NCBI GenBank assembly: GCA_020726085.1
Contig: DYTG01000003.1
Coordinates: 1 to 41,213 of the forward strand
Length of the DNA stretch: 41,213 bases
Reading direction: 5' to 3'
Origin: Sulfurovum sp.
GTDB taxonomy: Bacteria > Campylobacterota > Campylobacteria > Campylobacterales > Sulfurovaceae
The notes beneath the pieces were generated by a model that worked only from the letters and a program-made list of their open reading frames with translations, did not search any database and was not told where the DNA came from. Positions 28,078 to 37,028 of the stretch are shown here, piece after piece; the stretch's first letter is position 1; each line of letters opens with the position of its first letter. The translations under genes were made by a program, and so were the position numbers.

Positions 28078-28530
28078 TCACTGCAACCCTTGTTCTAGCA
28101 CATCCACTATATCCCTCTGCAAAACCTCTCTATCGACACTTTGTATATCTAAAACATGGACATAGAGAGAGTCATCATTGAGTTCTAGAGTGATAGTACC
28201 AGGAGTTAGGGTGATGGCATTGGCTAGGAGAAGCTTGTCGTGGTTGGTTTTTAGGGTGGTTTTGAGTTTGACTATGCCCGTATTAATAGGGAGTTTGGGG
28301 TTGAGGACTATTTTGGCTACTTCTATGTTTGAGGCTATGAGGCTTTTGAAAAAGAGCGGTGCAAAGTGTAAGTATTGACGGATGATACTTGCTAGTTCAA
28401 AGCTTCCACTAGGAGTAAAGTAACGAGCCACCACGAAGGCGACGACTACCCCTACTGCTAACTCTTGGATATCGAGTGAGTTGGTGAGTCCTACCCAAAC
28501 CAACAACAAAAGTATAAATTTTCCTATCAT
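28078..28530 (-). CDS. MnhE/MrpE (MbhA)-like subunit
   Basis: TNSLDIQELAVGVVVAFVVARYF..., ANAITLTPGTITLEL typical of MrpE; last gene of the operon. Confidence 0.88.
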   Translation of the reverse strand: MIGKFILLLLVWVGLTNSLDIQELAVGVVVAFVVARYFTPSGSFELASIIRQYLHFAPLFFKSLIASNIEVAKIVLNPKLPINTGIVKLKTTLKTNHDKLLLANAITLTPGTITLELNDDSLYVHVLDIQSVDREVLQRDIVDVLEQGLQ

Positions 28531-28922
28531 TACTTATCCTTTGGGAAGTACAAAAAGTTATCGGCTTTATCATCCGCCCAGATACACTCATTTTCCAGTT
28601 TGAGCGAATTGGGTGGGCAAACATCGGTACAGAGACTGCACCAGCAACAACGACCGTAATCTATACGAGGGATACACCCACTGGCATTTTTTGGATTGAC
28701 ATCTTTGGCTATCGTTACCATATCAATCGCCTCATTCATGCAAACATCTTGGCAGTTGGCACACCCTATACAGTCAGCTAGTAGGTTGGTATGAAAACCT
28801 CTGTAGCCATCTATCTGCTCTTTTTTTACTTCAGGATAACAGATGGTTTTAGGGTGTTCAAAGAGCTTTTTGACGGCCAAAAACGGGAGAAGTGAGCCTT
28901 TTATATCAGGTGAAAATTGCAT
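28530..28922 (-). CDS. 2x[4Fe-4S] ferredoxin-like subunit (NuoI/MbhN-like)
   Basis: CIGCANCQDVC...CCWCSLCTDVCP. Confidence 0.9.
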   Translation of the reverse strand: MQFSPDIKGSLLPFLAVKKLFEHPKTICYPEVKKEQIDGYRGFHTNLLADCIGCANCQDVCMNEAIDMVTIAKDVNPKNASGCIPRIDYGRCCWCSLCTDVCPPNSLKLENECIWADDKADNFLYFPKDK

Positions 28923-28923
28923 T

Positions 28924-30039
28924 TTATCGCTCCATTTCGGGTGGGCAAATACCCAGTGAGTTCATAATGAGAGCCACATTGGATAGCTCCTCATCTATCA
29001 ATAGATTTTCGAGTAGCGTAAAGCCATGAATGAGTGAGGGACCCTTGACTTGCATTCGCCTAATGAACTCTGAGCCATCCCCTGCCATATAGTAGCCAAA
29101 CTCTCCACGAGCCGATTCAGTAGCTACAAAAATATCCTCTTTTGGGAGTTTGAACTTGCGATGTTTTGGGAGCTTTTGCATGATAGCTCCCTCGCTGGGC
29201 ATCTGAGCTATTACTTGTCTAAGTATCTTGATAGACTCTACCATCTCACCTCTTCGTACCAACGCACGGCTATAGACATCGCAACCCTCATACGTAGGTA
29301 TCTCAAAATCAAGCTTATCATAAACAAGATAGGGGTTATCTCGCCGCACATCTCGCTCTATCCCACAACCTCTAAGGACTTGTCCAACATAGCCATTTTT
29401 GAGGGCTTCATCTCTATTGACCACACCCACACCTATTGCTCTCTTTTTGAAGGTACTGTTTTCAAAAAAGATACCATCATAATCAAGAAGTCTTCTCTCT
29501 AAATAGTCCAAAAGCTGGGCTAACTTCTCCAAAAATCCATTAGGTAGCTCTCGCCTAACGCCACCTGGGTAGATATACATATGATAGACTCGCCCACCTG
29601 TTAGCTCCTCAAAAAGATCAAGTATCAAATCTCTATCATAGACACTCCATTGACCCACGACTCCTAGTCCAATAGAGCCACTTTGTCCACCCATCCATAG
29701 CATTTGGGCGGCTAGTCTCGCCATCTCTAGTACCATGACACGGATATATTTTGCTCTTTGGCTTATCTCTATGCCTGCCAAACCCTCGACGGCTCTAGCG
29801 AAATTTTCCTCATTTGGGTCTGGTTCAGGGACGCAGATGCGACACACTATCGTAAAGGCTTGAATGATGGTTCGTCGTTCAATCAGTTTTTCAAAGCCTC
29901 GGTGGAGGTAGCCCACATGTGTCCTAGCCTCTTTGATAGTCTCGCCTAGAAGGTCTAGCTCCATGCTCATGTTGCCTGTGATACCTGGGTGTTGTGGGCC
30001 ATGGTATATTTTGATGAGTTGGTTGTCGTTATTTTCCAT
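28924..30039 (-). CDS. Group-4 hydrogenase/complex-I large subunit (NuoD/MbhL/MbxL-like) with modified NiFe motif
   Basis: YHGPQHPGITGNMSMELDLLGETI, TIVCRICVPEPDPNEENFARAVEGLAGIEI; C-terminus SLGICPPEMER. Confidence 0.92.
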   Translation of the reverse strand: MENNDNQLIKIYHGPQHPGITGNMSMELDLLGETIKEARTHVGYLHRGFEKLIERRTIIQAFTIVCRICVPEPDPNEENFARAVEGLAGIEISQRAKYIRVMVLEMARLAAQMLWMGGQSGSIGLGVVGQWSVYDRDLILDLFEELTGGRVYHMYIYPGGVRRELPNGFLEKLAQLLDYLERRLLDYDGIFFENSTFKKRAIGVGVVNRDEALKNGYVGQVLRGCGIERDVRRDNPYLVYDKLDFEIPTYEGCDVYSRALVRRGEMVESIKILRQVIAQMPSEGAIMQKLPKHRKFKLPKEDIFVATESARGEFGYYMAGDGSEFIRRMQVKGPSLIHGFTLLENLLIDEELSNVALIMNSLGICPPEMER

Positions 30040-30556
30040 CTTTTAACTCCTTTGCCTGGGCTTTTCTTCGTTTTACCTCTACTTTGACATCTTTGTTGTC
30101 TTCCCTTCCTATCCTAAAGTCAAAATGCTCATTGACATAGGCTAATGTATCAAACTCCCTGCGGAGTGGCGGTATCTCATTCCAGTTTTCGAGGGCAAAA
30201 TCATAGAGTGTGTCGTTGCCTCTAAAGTTGATACCGTACATCTCGTGAAGGTCACGCTCCATCACCTGAGCTTGTGGATAGAGAGTGAGGAGTGTTGGTA
30301 AAGAGCAATGCACTCTACCGATGCGTACCTCTACCATAAGGTTTTTATCTCTCTCCTTAGTGGTAAGGATATAGTTGAGAGAAAACACCTCATCTTCTAT
30401 CCAGTCGGTACAGGCTATTTGTGAGAGTGTGATAAAGTTGCTGTTGATAGAAATATAGGAGAGTATCTCTACAAGCTTATCGGACTCTATCTGAAGCTTG
30501 TAGAGCCTTGAACCCTTCTCTACTATCTCGTAATGTTTTTTCAAAAATTCTATCAT
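30029..30556 (-). CDS. NuoC/MbhK-like subunit
   Basis: TERDKNLMVEVRIGR..., VMERDLHEMYGINFRGN; lies between NuoB- and NuoD-like genes. Confidence 0.9.
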   Translation of the reverse strand: MIEFLKKHYEIVEKGSRLYKLQIESDKLVEILSYISINSNFITLSQIACTDWIEDEVFSLNYILTTKERDKNLMVEVRIGRVHCSLPTLLTLYPQAQVMERDLHEMYGINFRGNDTLYDFALENWNEIPPLRREFDTLAYVNEHFDFRIGREDNKDVKVEVKRRKAQAKELKDGK

Positions 30557-31179
30557 TGGTTCATCCCTGCAAAATTCTCTTCAAAGGTTGGAATAGTGTT
30601 TTTGCCAAATATCTTCTCTTGGTTGGCTCTATAGAAAGCATTGTTTTCTCTGTATTGGATATATCCTGCCTCGCTTTTGGCGTTTCTGATATTGTCTTGG
30701 AGTTTGACAAAGCCCTCGATAAGTGCTTCGGGTCTGGGCATACAACCATTGACATACATATCTACGGGGAGATACTCATCAAGCTTTTTGATGGTGTTGT
30801 AGCTATCCCAATACATACCGCCGTTGATAGTACAACTCCCTAATCCTATGAGATACTTTGGTTCATTCATCTGTTCATAGCTTCGTATCACTCGCTTGAG
30901 TGTTTTGTAGGAGCAGTAGCCTGAGACGATGAGGATATCGGCTTGTCTAGGAGTCGCTACGCCTATGACACCGAGTCTCTCTATATCATAACGACTCGTA
31001 AAGATAGGAGGCATCTCTATCGCCCCACAGCCCGTACCATAAGCTAGGACAAACATACTCCTTGCACGAAACCAATCGACGGCTTTTTGGATGATACTTT
31101 GTGTGTTTTTGATGGAGTACTCTTCATTGTTCAAAACTTTTTGCTGATCTACAAATCCCTCTTGGGTATTTTCTGACAT
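30553..31179 (-). CDS. Small [4Fe-4S] subunit (NuoB/MbhJ/MbxJ-like)
   Basis: LAYGTGCGAIEMPPIFTSRYDIERLGV, ADILIVSGYCSYKT, LIGLGSCTINGGMYWDSY, VNGCMPRPEALIEG. Confidence 0.92.
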   Translation of the reverse strand: MSENTQEGFVDQQKVLNNEEYSIKNTQSIIQKAVDWFRARSMFVLAYGTGCGAIEMPPIFTSRYDIERLGVIGVATPRQADILIVSGYCSYKTLKRVIRSYEQMNEPKYLIGLGSCTINGGMYWDSYNTIKKLDEYLPVDMYVNGCMPRPEALIEGFVKLQDNIRNAKSEAGYIQYRENNAFYRANQEKIFGKNTIPTFEENFAGMNQ

Positions 31180-31190
31180 ACTTTTTTCCT

Positions 31191-32069
31191 TTATACAAAC
31201 AAGAGTCCAACTAGGGCAATACCTGTCGGGACTCTCACTAAAAACTCAACACTCTGTATGGTAGTAAATCTCGCATAGACATTACCTACCAACACTGCCA
31301 CCAAAAAGAGTGCAAAAGTCTTGGCGACTAGCTCCACAAGACCCTCCGCCCCTCCCAAAAAGAGATTCACCATCAAGAGTAGTTTTGCAAATGAAAAGAT
31401 AGCACTTTGAGAGAGAGCGATAGCAAAAAACTTTCCACTAAATTCTGTAGCAGGTCCACTGTAAACCTCTTGGGGTGCACCGACGACATCAAATGGAGAT
31501 TTACCCATGAATCCCAAAAATGAGATAAATGCCCCAATAAAGAGCAACGGATGGGTAAATGCGTTGCAACCCTCACTTTGGTTGGTCATAATGACACCGA
31601 TATCCGCACTCTGGTTGGCTATCATAAGCCCGATAGCAGCGATATAAAAGGGTAACTCCAGCCCAATAAGGCGTGTCAAACCTCGTGTGATACCCATGAT
31701 TCCAAAAGGATTGCCGTTGCTCCCTATACCCATAGCATTGCCCAAAGGTCCCAAAACCATGAGGTAAAGCACGAGGATAAGGTTGCCGTATTGGCTCAAA
31801 CCTATTAGATGCTCACTCCCATTGAGATAGGGAATAAAGAGGAGGGTTGTAATAGCCCCTGTCATCATGATAATAGGTCCTGCATAAAACATCCAGCCAA
31901 AGTTGGTAGAGTTCTCTTTGAGAAAGAGTTTGATACTATCAAAAAAGGATTGTGCTAATGAGGGTCCAAATCTACCGTGAACTCTTGCGGAGATATTTCT
32001 ATAGAGTCCATAGTATAAAAATCCAAAAATATACGCCAATGCTATCATAACAAGTGAATCCAAAAGCAT
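31191..32069 (-). CDS. NuoH/MbhM-like membrane subunit
   Basis: RNISARVHGRFGPSLAQSFFDSIKLFLKE, LPFYIAAIGLM, PFDVVGAPQEVYSGPATEFSGKFFAI. Confidence 0.92.
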   Translation of the reverse strand: MLLDSLVMIALAYIFGFLYYGLYRNISARVHGRFGPSLAQSFFDSIKLFLKENSTNFGWMFYAGPIIMMTGAITTLLFIPYLNGSEHLIGLSQYGNLILVLYLMVLGPLGNAMGIGSNGNPFGIMGITRGLTRLIGLELPFYIAAIGLMIANQSADIGVIMTNQSEGCNAFTHPLLFIGAFISFLGFMGKSPFDVVGAPQEVYSGPATEFSGKFFAIALSQSAIFSFAKLLLMVNLFLGGAEGLVELVAKTFALFLVAVLVGNVYARFTTIQSVEFLVRVPTGIALVGLLFV

Positions 32070-33688
32070 TATCTCACCCCCAAAAAAAGTAAAATAGTAA
32101 AAAAGAGCAAGACAAAGAGCCCAACATATTGCGTACCTAGACTGTAGAGTTTTTTGAGCATGAGTGAACTATCACTGCTGAGTTTGGAGATATGTTCCCA
32201 ATATGCGGCAGTACTATTTGCCAATATCACTCCAATAAAGCTGATGCGTCGCAACTCCTCTCCTATGCCATAACCATAGTGAAGATTGTTTTGTGGGTCG
32301 GGAGTTTCACCGCAGTAGCTGATGTCGTATCGATCTCTTGCCATCACTGCCTTACTCTTCACGGAAGTCACAAGCCACAAAATGAGTGCAAAAACAACTC
32401 CAAAGAGTCCCATAAGAACACCACCGTTGAATGATGCAAAGGCTGTATGGAGTTCAAAGAGGCTACCGTAGCTACTCACCTCAAAGCCCAAAGAGTCCAA
32501 GATAGGATTGAGTGGCACGATACCCAATGAAGGCAAGATACCCAAAACTACCAAGATGATAGCTGCTATAAACTGAGGGATATAAAAACCCACGGGAAGC
32601 TCTCTGTATCCCTCTTTGTCGCCACTTGCTTGTCCTAAGTAGATACCATAGATGAGCTTGTAGCAGTAGAGAAAAGCGGAGGCAGAGCTAAACATCACGG
32701 CTACGAGTAAAAGAGCTTTTTTCTCTTCCAATAGTGCCGTGTAGATAAGAAACTTGCTGTTAAACCCACCCAGTGGTGGCATACCTGCTAGGGCTATGAT
32801 ACCGATGAGAAGGAGGACAAAGAGGATAGGATAGTCGTAGAGGAGGTTACCCAACTGGCTAAATTTTGTCTTGCCTGTGATGTAGATGATAGAGGCGATA
32901 TTGACAAAGAGTAGAAGCTTGACTAGCGTATGGATGATGGTGTGATAGAGTCCAGCCTCGATGCCACTCCCCTCCAAGAGAGCTAAAACAGTGACGATAT
33001 AACCTATCTGAGCAATAGAGGAGTAGGCTAGGAGTCTTTTGAATTCTTCTTGTGAGATGGCTTTGAAAGTGGCTGCAATGGAGGTAATGACACCCAACCA
33101 CGCAAGTACATCAAAAAGTGAACCGTGAAGGTATCTATAGCCTATAATTTGCGAAAAGATGACGATAAAGAGAAATATCCCAGCTTTTGAGATGATAGCA
33201 CTTAGTATCGCTGAAAAGATATGATCGGACTCCTCGTAGGTATCCACAACCCAGTAGTGAAAGGGCATAATACCTGATTTGATAGCGATGGTGACAAAAA
33301 GCAAAAGCGTTATCGGTACATGCAACGCCTCGGGTACTTTGCCAAAATCAATCTCACCGTAGAGTGTCGTACCTGCAAAAGCAACGATGAGGACGATAGC
33401 CCCAAGGAGTGCAAAACCTGCTGCGAGGTTAAAGATAATATATTTTTGCAGCGTCTCTATCCTAGCACTTTTGGCGATGATAAAGTAGCTACTCCAGCTC
33501 ATAATCTCCCATCCCACAAAGAGCGTAATAAGGTCACTGGCATAAAATATAACTCCTAGTGATGCAAAGAGGAGTACATACAACGGCAAATCCCTCCGCT
33601 CGTTTTTGATCAAAAGCAAAGAGGCAAAGACGATGAGTGTCAAACCAAAAAAGAGATTGCCTAGTGGGGTCATAGCAAAGTTAAACAT
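32069..33688 (-). CDS. Antiporter-like subunit (MnhD/NuoL-M-N family), second copy (MbxH'-like)
   Basis: LFVGWEIMSWSSYFII, AIKSGIMPFHYWVVDTYEESDHIFSAILSAIISKAGIF, AGMPPLGGFNSKFLI. Confidence 0.9.
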   Translation of the reverse strand: MFNFAMTPLGNLFFGLTLIVFASLLLIKNERRDLPLYVLLFASLGVIFYASDLITLFVGWEIMSWSSYFIIAKSARIETLQKYIIFNLAAGFALLGAIVLIVAFAGTTLYGEIDFGKVPEALHVPITLLLFVTIAIKSGIMPFHYWVVDTYEESDHIFSAILSAIISKAGIFLFIVIFSQIIGYRYLHGSLFDVLAWLGVITSIAATFKAISQEEFKRLLAYSSIAQIGYIVTVLALLEGSGIEAGLYHTIIHTLVKLLLFVNIASIIYITGKTKFSQLGNLLYDYPILFVLLLIGIIALAGMPPLGGFNSKFLIYTALLEEKKALLLVAVMFSSASAFLYCYKLIYGIYLGQASGDKEGYRELPVGFYIPQFIAAIILVVLGILPSLGIVPLNPILDSLGFEVSSYGSLFELHTAFASFNGGVLMGLFGVVFALILWLVTSVKSKAVMARDRYDISYCGETPDPQNNLHYGYGIGEELRRISFIGVILANSTAAYWEHISKLSSDSSLMLKKLYSLGTQYVGLFVLLFFTILLFLGVR

Positions 33689-35075
33689 GGCTACCTCCTA
33701 TAAGTGTTGTTGCGATGACCTTGCAAACCGCAAGAAGAGTATCGGGGAAAATACCAAAATAGACGATAGCAGTCGCCATAAGCGATAGCAGTGCTTTGTG
33801 TAAGAGAGGTATTGATAAGCTCTCTTTTGTTTCATCTCCACCTCTGGCGTATCCCAAAAGTCTAAAGAGATAGGCAGCCTCTATAAGAGAAACCAACAAA
33901 ATCACCCCTATCAAGAGATACCCACCGCTTAGAGCCAAGCCCTTGAGTATGGTAAGTTTGGCAATAAATCCACCAAATGGAGGCAGACCCAAAAGTGAGA
34001 GAAATCCGACAACAAAGATGCTCATCAAAAAGAGTGAGCCAAAGCGTCCAAATACCGCTACCTTTGTGCTATGAAACTGTTGCTTTAAGATATCAAGAGA
34101 CAAAAAGAGCATGAGTTTGGTGATAGAGTGAAGAGCTATCAAAAATATCGCCCCACTCACAGCTACAACATTACCCGATGAGAGAGCGATGAATAGCACC
34201 CCTATCTGCCCGAGTGTGGAGTAGGCAAATATCCTCTTTAGATCTTTACTTCTCAATGCGGAGAGTTCGGCAACGGCGAAAGAGATAGCACCGATAACCG
34301 CCAAAAAGGTTAGCTTTTGACTATCCACGCCGAGCATATAGGCGATATGAAAAAAGAGAAAGATATAGGCTTTGGAGAGTGTGGCACTAAAGAGTGCGTT
34401 GATTTGGTTCCCACTGGCCTGATAGACATGAGCAACCCAAAAGTTGAGAGGAAAAATCTCTGCTTTGATACCAAACCCAATAAAGAGTGAGAGCAAAATC
34501 AAAAACTGCGTATGCGTCTCAATCGTAGCAAATCTCTGACCTATGGTTACCAAATCAAGCGAACCAATGCTAAGGTAAATACTCATAATAGCGATAAGGA
34601 GAAAAATAGAGGCGACTGAACCGATAATCATATAGCCAATCGCCCCACTGTAGGCTTGTTTGTCTCGTCCTAAAGAAGTGAGGATGTAGGCCGTGATACT
34701 TGCCATCTCGAAAAATATATAAATATTGAATATATCCCCACTCAAAACAAGCCCCATGAGACTTGCTAGAAGTATATTATCGAGGATAAATCTCTCTTTG
34801 CTGTTCTCGCCGCCTAGATTGTAGAGTGAGAGGAGTGTCATTATAAGGATGAAAAGTATCACAAAAAAGAGCGATGCACTATCAAGCACAAAGGAGATAC
34901 TCAGAGCTAAATCAAAGGATATATACTCACGCATTGGCAAAGCAGAGATAAAACTCATCGCAAACACAAGCAGTGCGAGGTTGATGGCTACAGAGACATA
35001 TTTGAGATACTCTCTAAAAAAGGGTGCCAAAAATGAGACGAGGAGCGGCAAAGCCACGAAATAGACCAAACTCAT
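33681..35075 (-). CDS. Antiporter-like subunit (MnhD/MrpD; MbxH-like)
   Basis: IFFEMASITAYILTSLG, GFGIKAEIFPLNFWVAHVYQASGNQINALFSATLSKAYIF, LGLPPFGGFIAKLTIL. Confidence 0.9.
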   Translation of the reverse strand: MSLVYFVALPLLVSFLAPFFREYLKYVSVAINLALLVFAMSFISALPMREYISFDLALSISFVLDSASLFFVILFILIMTLLSLYNLGGENSKERFILDNILLASLMGLVLSGDIFNIYIFFEMASITAYILTSLGRDKQAYSGAIGYMIIGSVASIFLLIAIMSIYLSIGSLDLVTIGQRFATIETHTQFLILLSLFIGFGIKAEIFPLNFWVAHVYQASGNQINALFSATLSKAYIFLFFHIAYMLGVDSQKLTFLAVIGAISFAVAELSALRSKDLKRIFAYSTLGQIGVLFIALSSGNVVAVSGAIFLIALHSITKLMLFLSLDILKQQFHSTKVAVFGRFGSLFLMSIFVVGFLSLLGLPPFGGFIAKLTILKGLALSGGYLLIGVILLVSLIEAAYLFRLLGYARGGDETKESLSIPLLHKALLSLMATAIVYFGIFPDTLLAVCKVIATTLIGGSHV

Positions 35076-35458
35076 GACTCTTCTCCTAATTCATTCATTT
35101 TGTCTATATCCAAATTGCCCGTGAGCTTGAAGTAATTGACAACAAAGGAGAGCGAGAGTGCCAAGACCGCAATGGCGATAACGATGGTTGTAAGTATCAT
35201 CGCTTGAGGTACGGGATCTACCATATTTACGCCAAACTCTGTCACCTTTTCCGTCACAATAGGGGCATCTTTGCCAACCTCAAAGTGCATACCTATGAAG
35301 TACAAAAAGAGGCTTGCTTCAGCGATAGATAGAGAGAGAAATATTTTGAAGAGATTTTTTTTGCTCATTGCACCAATCAAACCAATAGCCAAAAGCAAAA
35401 ATGCACCGATGGTAATAACTCCATGCAAAAAAGGTGTTTGGTTGAAACTATCTAGCAT
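35072..35458 (-). CDS. MnhC/MrpC (NuoK-like; MbhG) subunit
   Basis: LIGAMSKKNLFKIFLSLSIAEASLFLYFIG, DPVPQAMILTTIVIAIAVLALSLSFV. Confidence 0.9.
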   Translation of the reverse strand: MLDSFNQTPFLHGVITIGAFLLLAIGLIGAMSKKNLFKIFLSLSIAEASLFLYFIGMHFEVGKDAPIVTEKVTEFGVNMVDPVPQAMILTTIVIAIAVLALSLSFVVNYFKLTGNLDIDKMNELGEES

Positions 35459-36155
35459 CTTTTATCCTTATGAAATACTCAACGAGGGTACTGATCTCAG
35501 CAGAGACTTTGAGTCCTACAAATATATAGATGAGCGGTATCACGCCCCCACTCCACAGTTTGCCCAGAGTGCCTAGTGGCAAGAAATTACCCAAGAATCT
35601 ATCGACAAGCAAAAGACCCAAGATACCAACGAGGACAAAACCAGCACCACTGAGTGCCTCTACGAGAGTAGTAATTTTGTGGTTTAATTTCAACTCATTG
35701 TTTTTGGCTAAAAACATCAGCAAAAAAGCACTTGCAATAACCACGCCCCCTTGAAATCCGCCCCCAGGCGAGAGGTGACCGTGAATGATGATGTAAAATC
35801 CAAAGAGGATAATCAGTGGAAAGAGTATATCCGCTCCTATTTTGAGGAGGGCATTGTCATAACTAAAGATATTTTCTTTCTCTTGAAGTCTCTCTATCCC
35901 CAAACCAATCCCGAAAATAGACAAAAAGAGTATCGTAACCTCCCCTAGTGTATCAAGCCCTCTAAAGTAGGTGACTACCGAGGTGACGGCATTGGCACTT
36001 TGGGTAGTGGTTTGATTGATAGCCAAAAGCTCACTACCCAGTGAACCAGAGAGGGGTTGAAAGCTCAGCAATATACCCAAGAGCAAAATAGTCATGATGG
36101 ATACGAGCAGTGAAACCACGATGGTTTGTACTCTAATTTCTCTTTTTGGATTCAT
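35448..36155 (-). CDS. MnhB/MrpB-like subunit, long form (MbhE+MbhF-like)
   Basis: SVVTYFRGLDTLGEVTILFLSIFGIG; DILFPLIILFGFYIIIHGHLSPGGGFQGGVVIASAFLL. Confidence 0.9.
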   Translation of the reverse strand: MNPKREIRVQTIVVSLLVSIMTILLLGILLSFQPLSGSLGSELLAINQTTTQSANAVTSVVTYFRGLDTLGEVTILFLSIFGIGLGIERLQEKENIFSYDNALLKIGADILFPLIILFGFYIIIHGHLSPGGGFQGGVVIASAFLLMFLAKNNELKLNHKITTLVEALSGAGFVLVGILGLLLVDRFLGNFLPLGTLGKLWSGGVIPLIYIFVGLKVSAEISTLVEYFIRIKDAR

Positions 36156-36400
36156 GCGTTGCGCCCCTTTTTACTAATCTGTAGGAGTGTTACTAGCAAG
36201 ACAACACCACTCGTCCCTGCACCTATCACCGCTTCCGTTAGAGCTACATCGGGTGCGCTAAAGAGGACAAACAAGACAGCACTGCCCAAACCAAACCCCA
36301 TAAATAAAATCACACTATGAGCCAAATCGTTGTTGGATATGATAAAAATAGCCAAGAGAATAAGCATTGCAAAAATGCAAAGTACAATAAATCCTATCAT
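36152..36400 (-). CDS. MrpA C-terminal-like subunit (MbhD/DUF4040)
   Basis: 82 aa: NNDLAHSVILFMGFGLGSAVLFVLFSAPDVALTEAVIGAGTSGVVLLVTL. Confidence 0.88.
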   Translation of the reverse strand: MIGFIVLCIFAMLILLAIFIISNNDLAHSVILFMGFGLGSAVLFVLFSAPDVALTEAVIGAGTSGVVLLVTLLQISKKGRNA

Positions 36401-36711
36401 TTTTGCTCTCCCAAATCATCTATTCCACTCTTGTTTAAAAAGCCATTTTTGAGATAGCTACTACGAGCCAAGATTGACGATGAGAGCGGGTTAGTGAGGA
36501 GTATAAAAAGCCCCAAAAGCGAGAGTTTAAACCAAAGCGATGGGTCTAAAAATATCGCTCCTAGTATCACAAGCAGACTGCCCAAGGTAGAGGCTTTCGT
36601 GCCTGCGTGCATACGGGTGATGGTATCGGGCATACGCAACAGCCCAATCGCACTGATTATCAAGAGCAGTGCACCCAAAAATATAATAAAAAATCCAATA
36701 CCATCAAGCAT
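36397..36711 (-). CDS. MnhG/MrpG-like subunit (MbhC)
   Basis: FFIIFLGALLLIISAIGLLRMPDTITRMHAGTKASTLGSLLVILG. Confidence 0.92.
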   Translation of the reverse strand: MLDGIGFFIIFLGALLLIISAIGLLRMPDTITRMHAGTKASTLGSLLVILGAIFLDPSLWFKLSLLGLFILLTNPLSSSILARSSYLKNGFLNKSGIDDLGEQK

Positions 36712-36961
36712 CGTCGTTCCTTATTGCATTGAATCGTGCAAAAACAATCGTCCCAACGAAGCCTATGAGAGCAAAAACAAAAGCTATATCCAAATAGATG
36801 CTATCTTTGATGGTCACAGATATAACCACTAAGAGTGATACTGTGATAATCCCCATTGTATCAAACGCCACAACTCTATCGGTAAGATGAGGTCCTATAA
36901 GAAAGCGAATAAACGAGAGGAGTATTGCAAAAAGAGTCATAATAATGAGAAATAGAGCCAT
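36704..36961 (-). CDS. MnhF/MrpF-like subunit (MbhB)
   Basis: LSFIRFLIGPHLTDRVVAFDTMGIITVSLLVV; first gene of the operon. Confidence 0.92.
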   Translation of the reverse strand: MALFLIIMTLFAILLSFIRFLIGPHLTDRVVAFDTMGIITVSLLVVISVTIKDSIYLDIAFVFALIGFVGTIVFARFNAIRNDDA

Positions 36962-37001
36962 ATAGATAACCTTGCTTTAGTATTGTATATTTTGACTTTA
37001 G

Positions 37002-37028
37002 ATTATAGTAAAAATATATATCATTATA
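37002..37028 (-). promoter_or_regulatory. Tandem -10-like elements for the MBX-like operon
   Basis: Reverse strand: acTATAATgatatatatttttacTATAATctaaag; TATAAT at 37028-37023 and 37007-37002, about 40-65 nt upstream of the start at 36961. Confidence 0.4.

Noticed and set aside
28924-30039. Calling the complex an active NiFe hydrogenase
   Set aside because: The fourth Cys ligand is Glu in the C-terminal motif, the proximal-cluster motif is altered, and no maturation genes are visible here.
28078-36961. Operon as an ordinary Mrp Na+/H+ antiporter or standard complex I
   Set aside because: It contains NuoB/C/D/H/I-like redox subunits, which an Mrp antiporter lacks, and Mrp B/C/E/F/G-type subunits, which complex I lacks.
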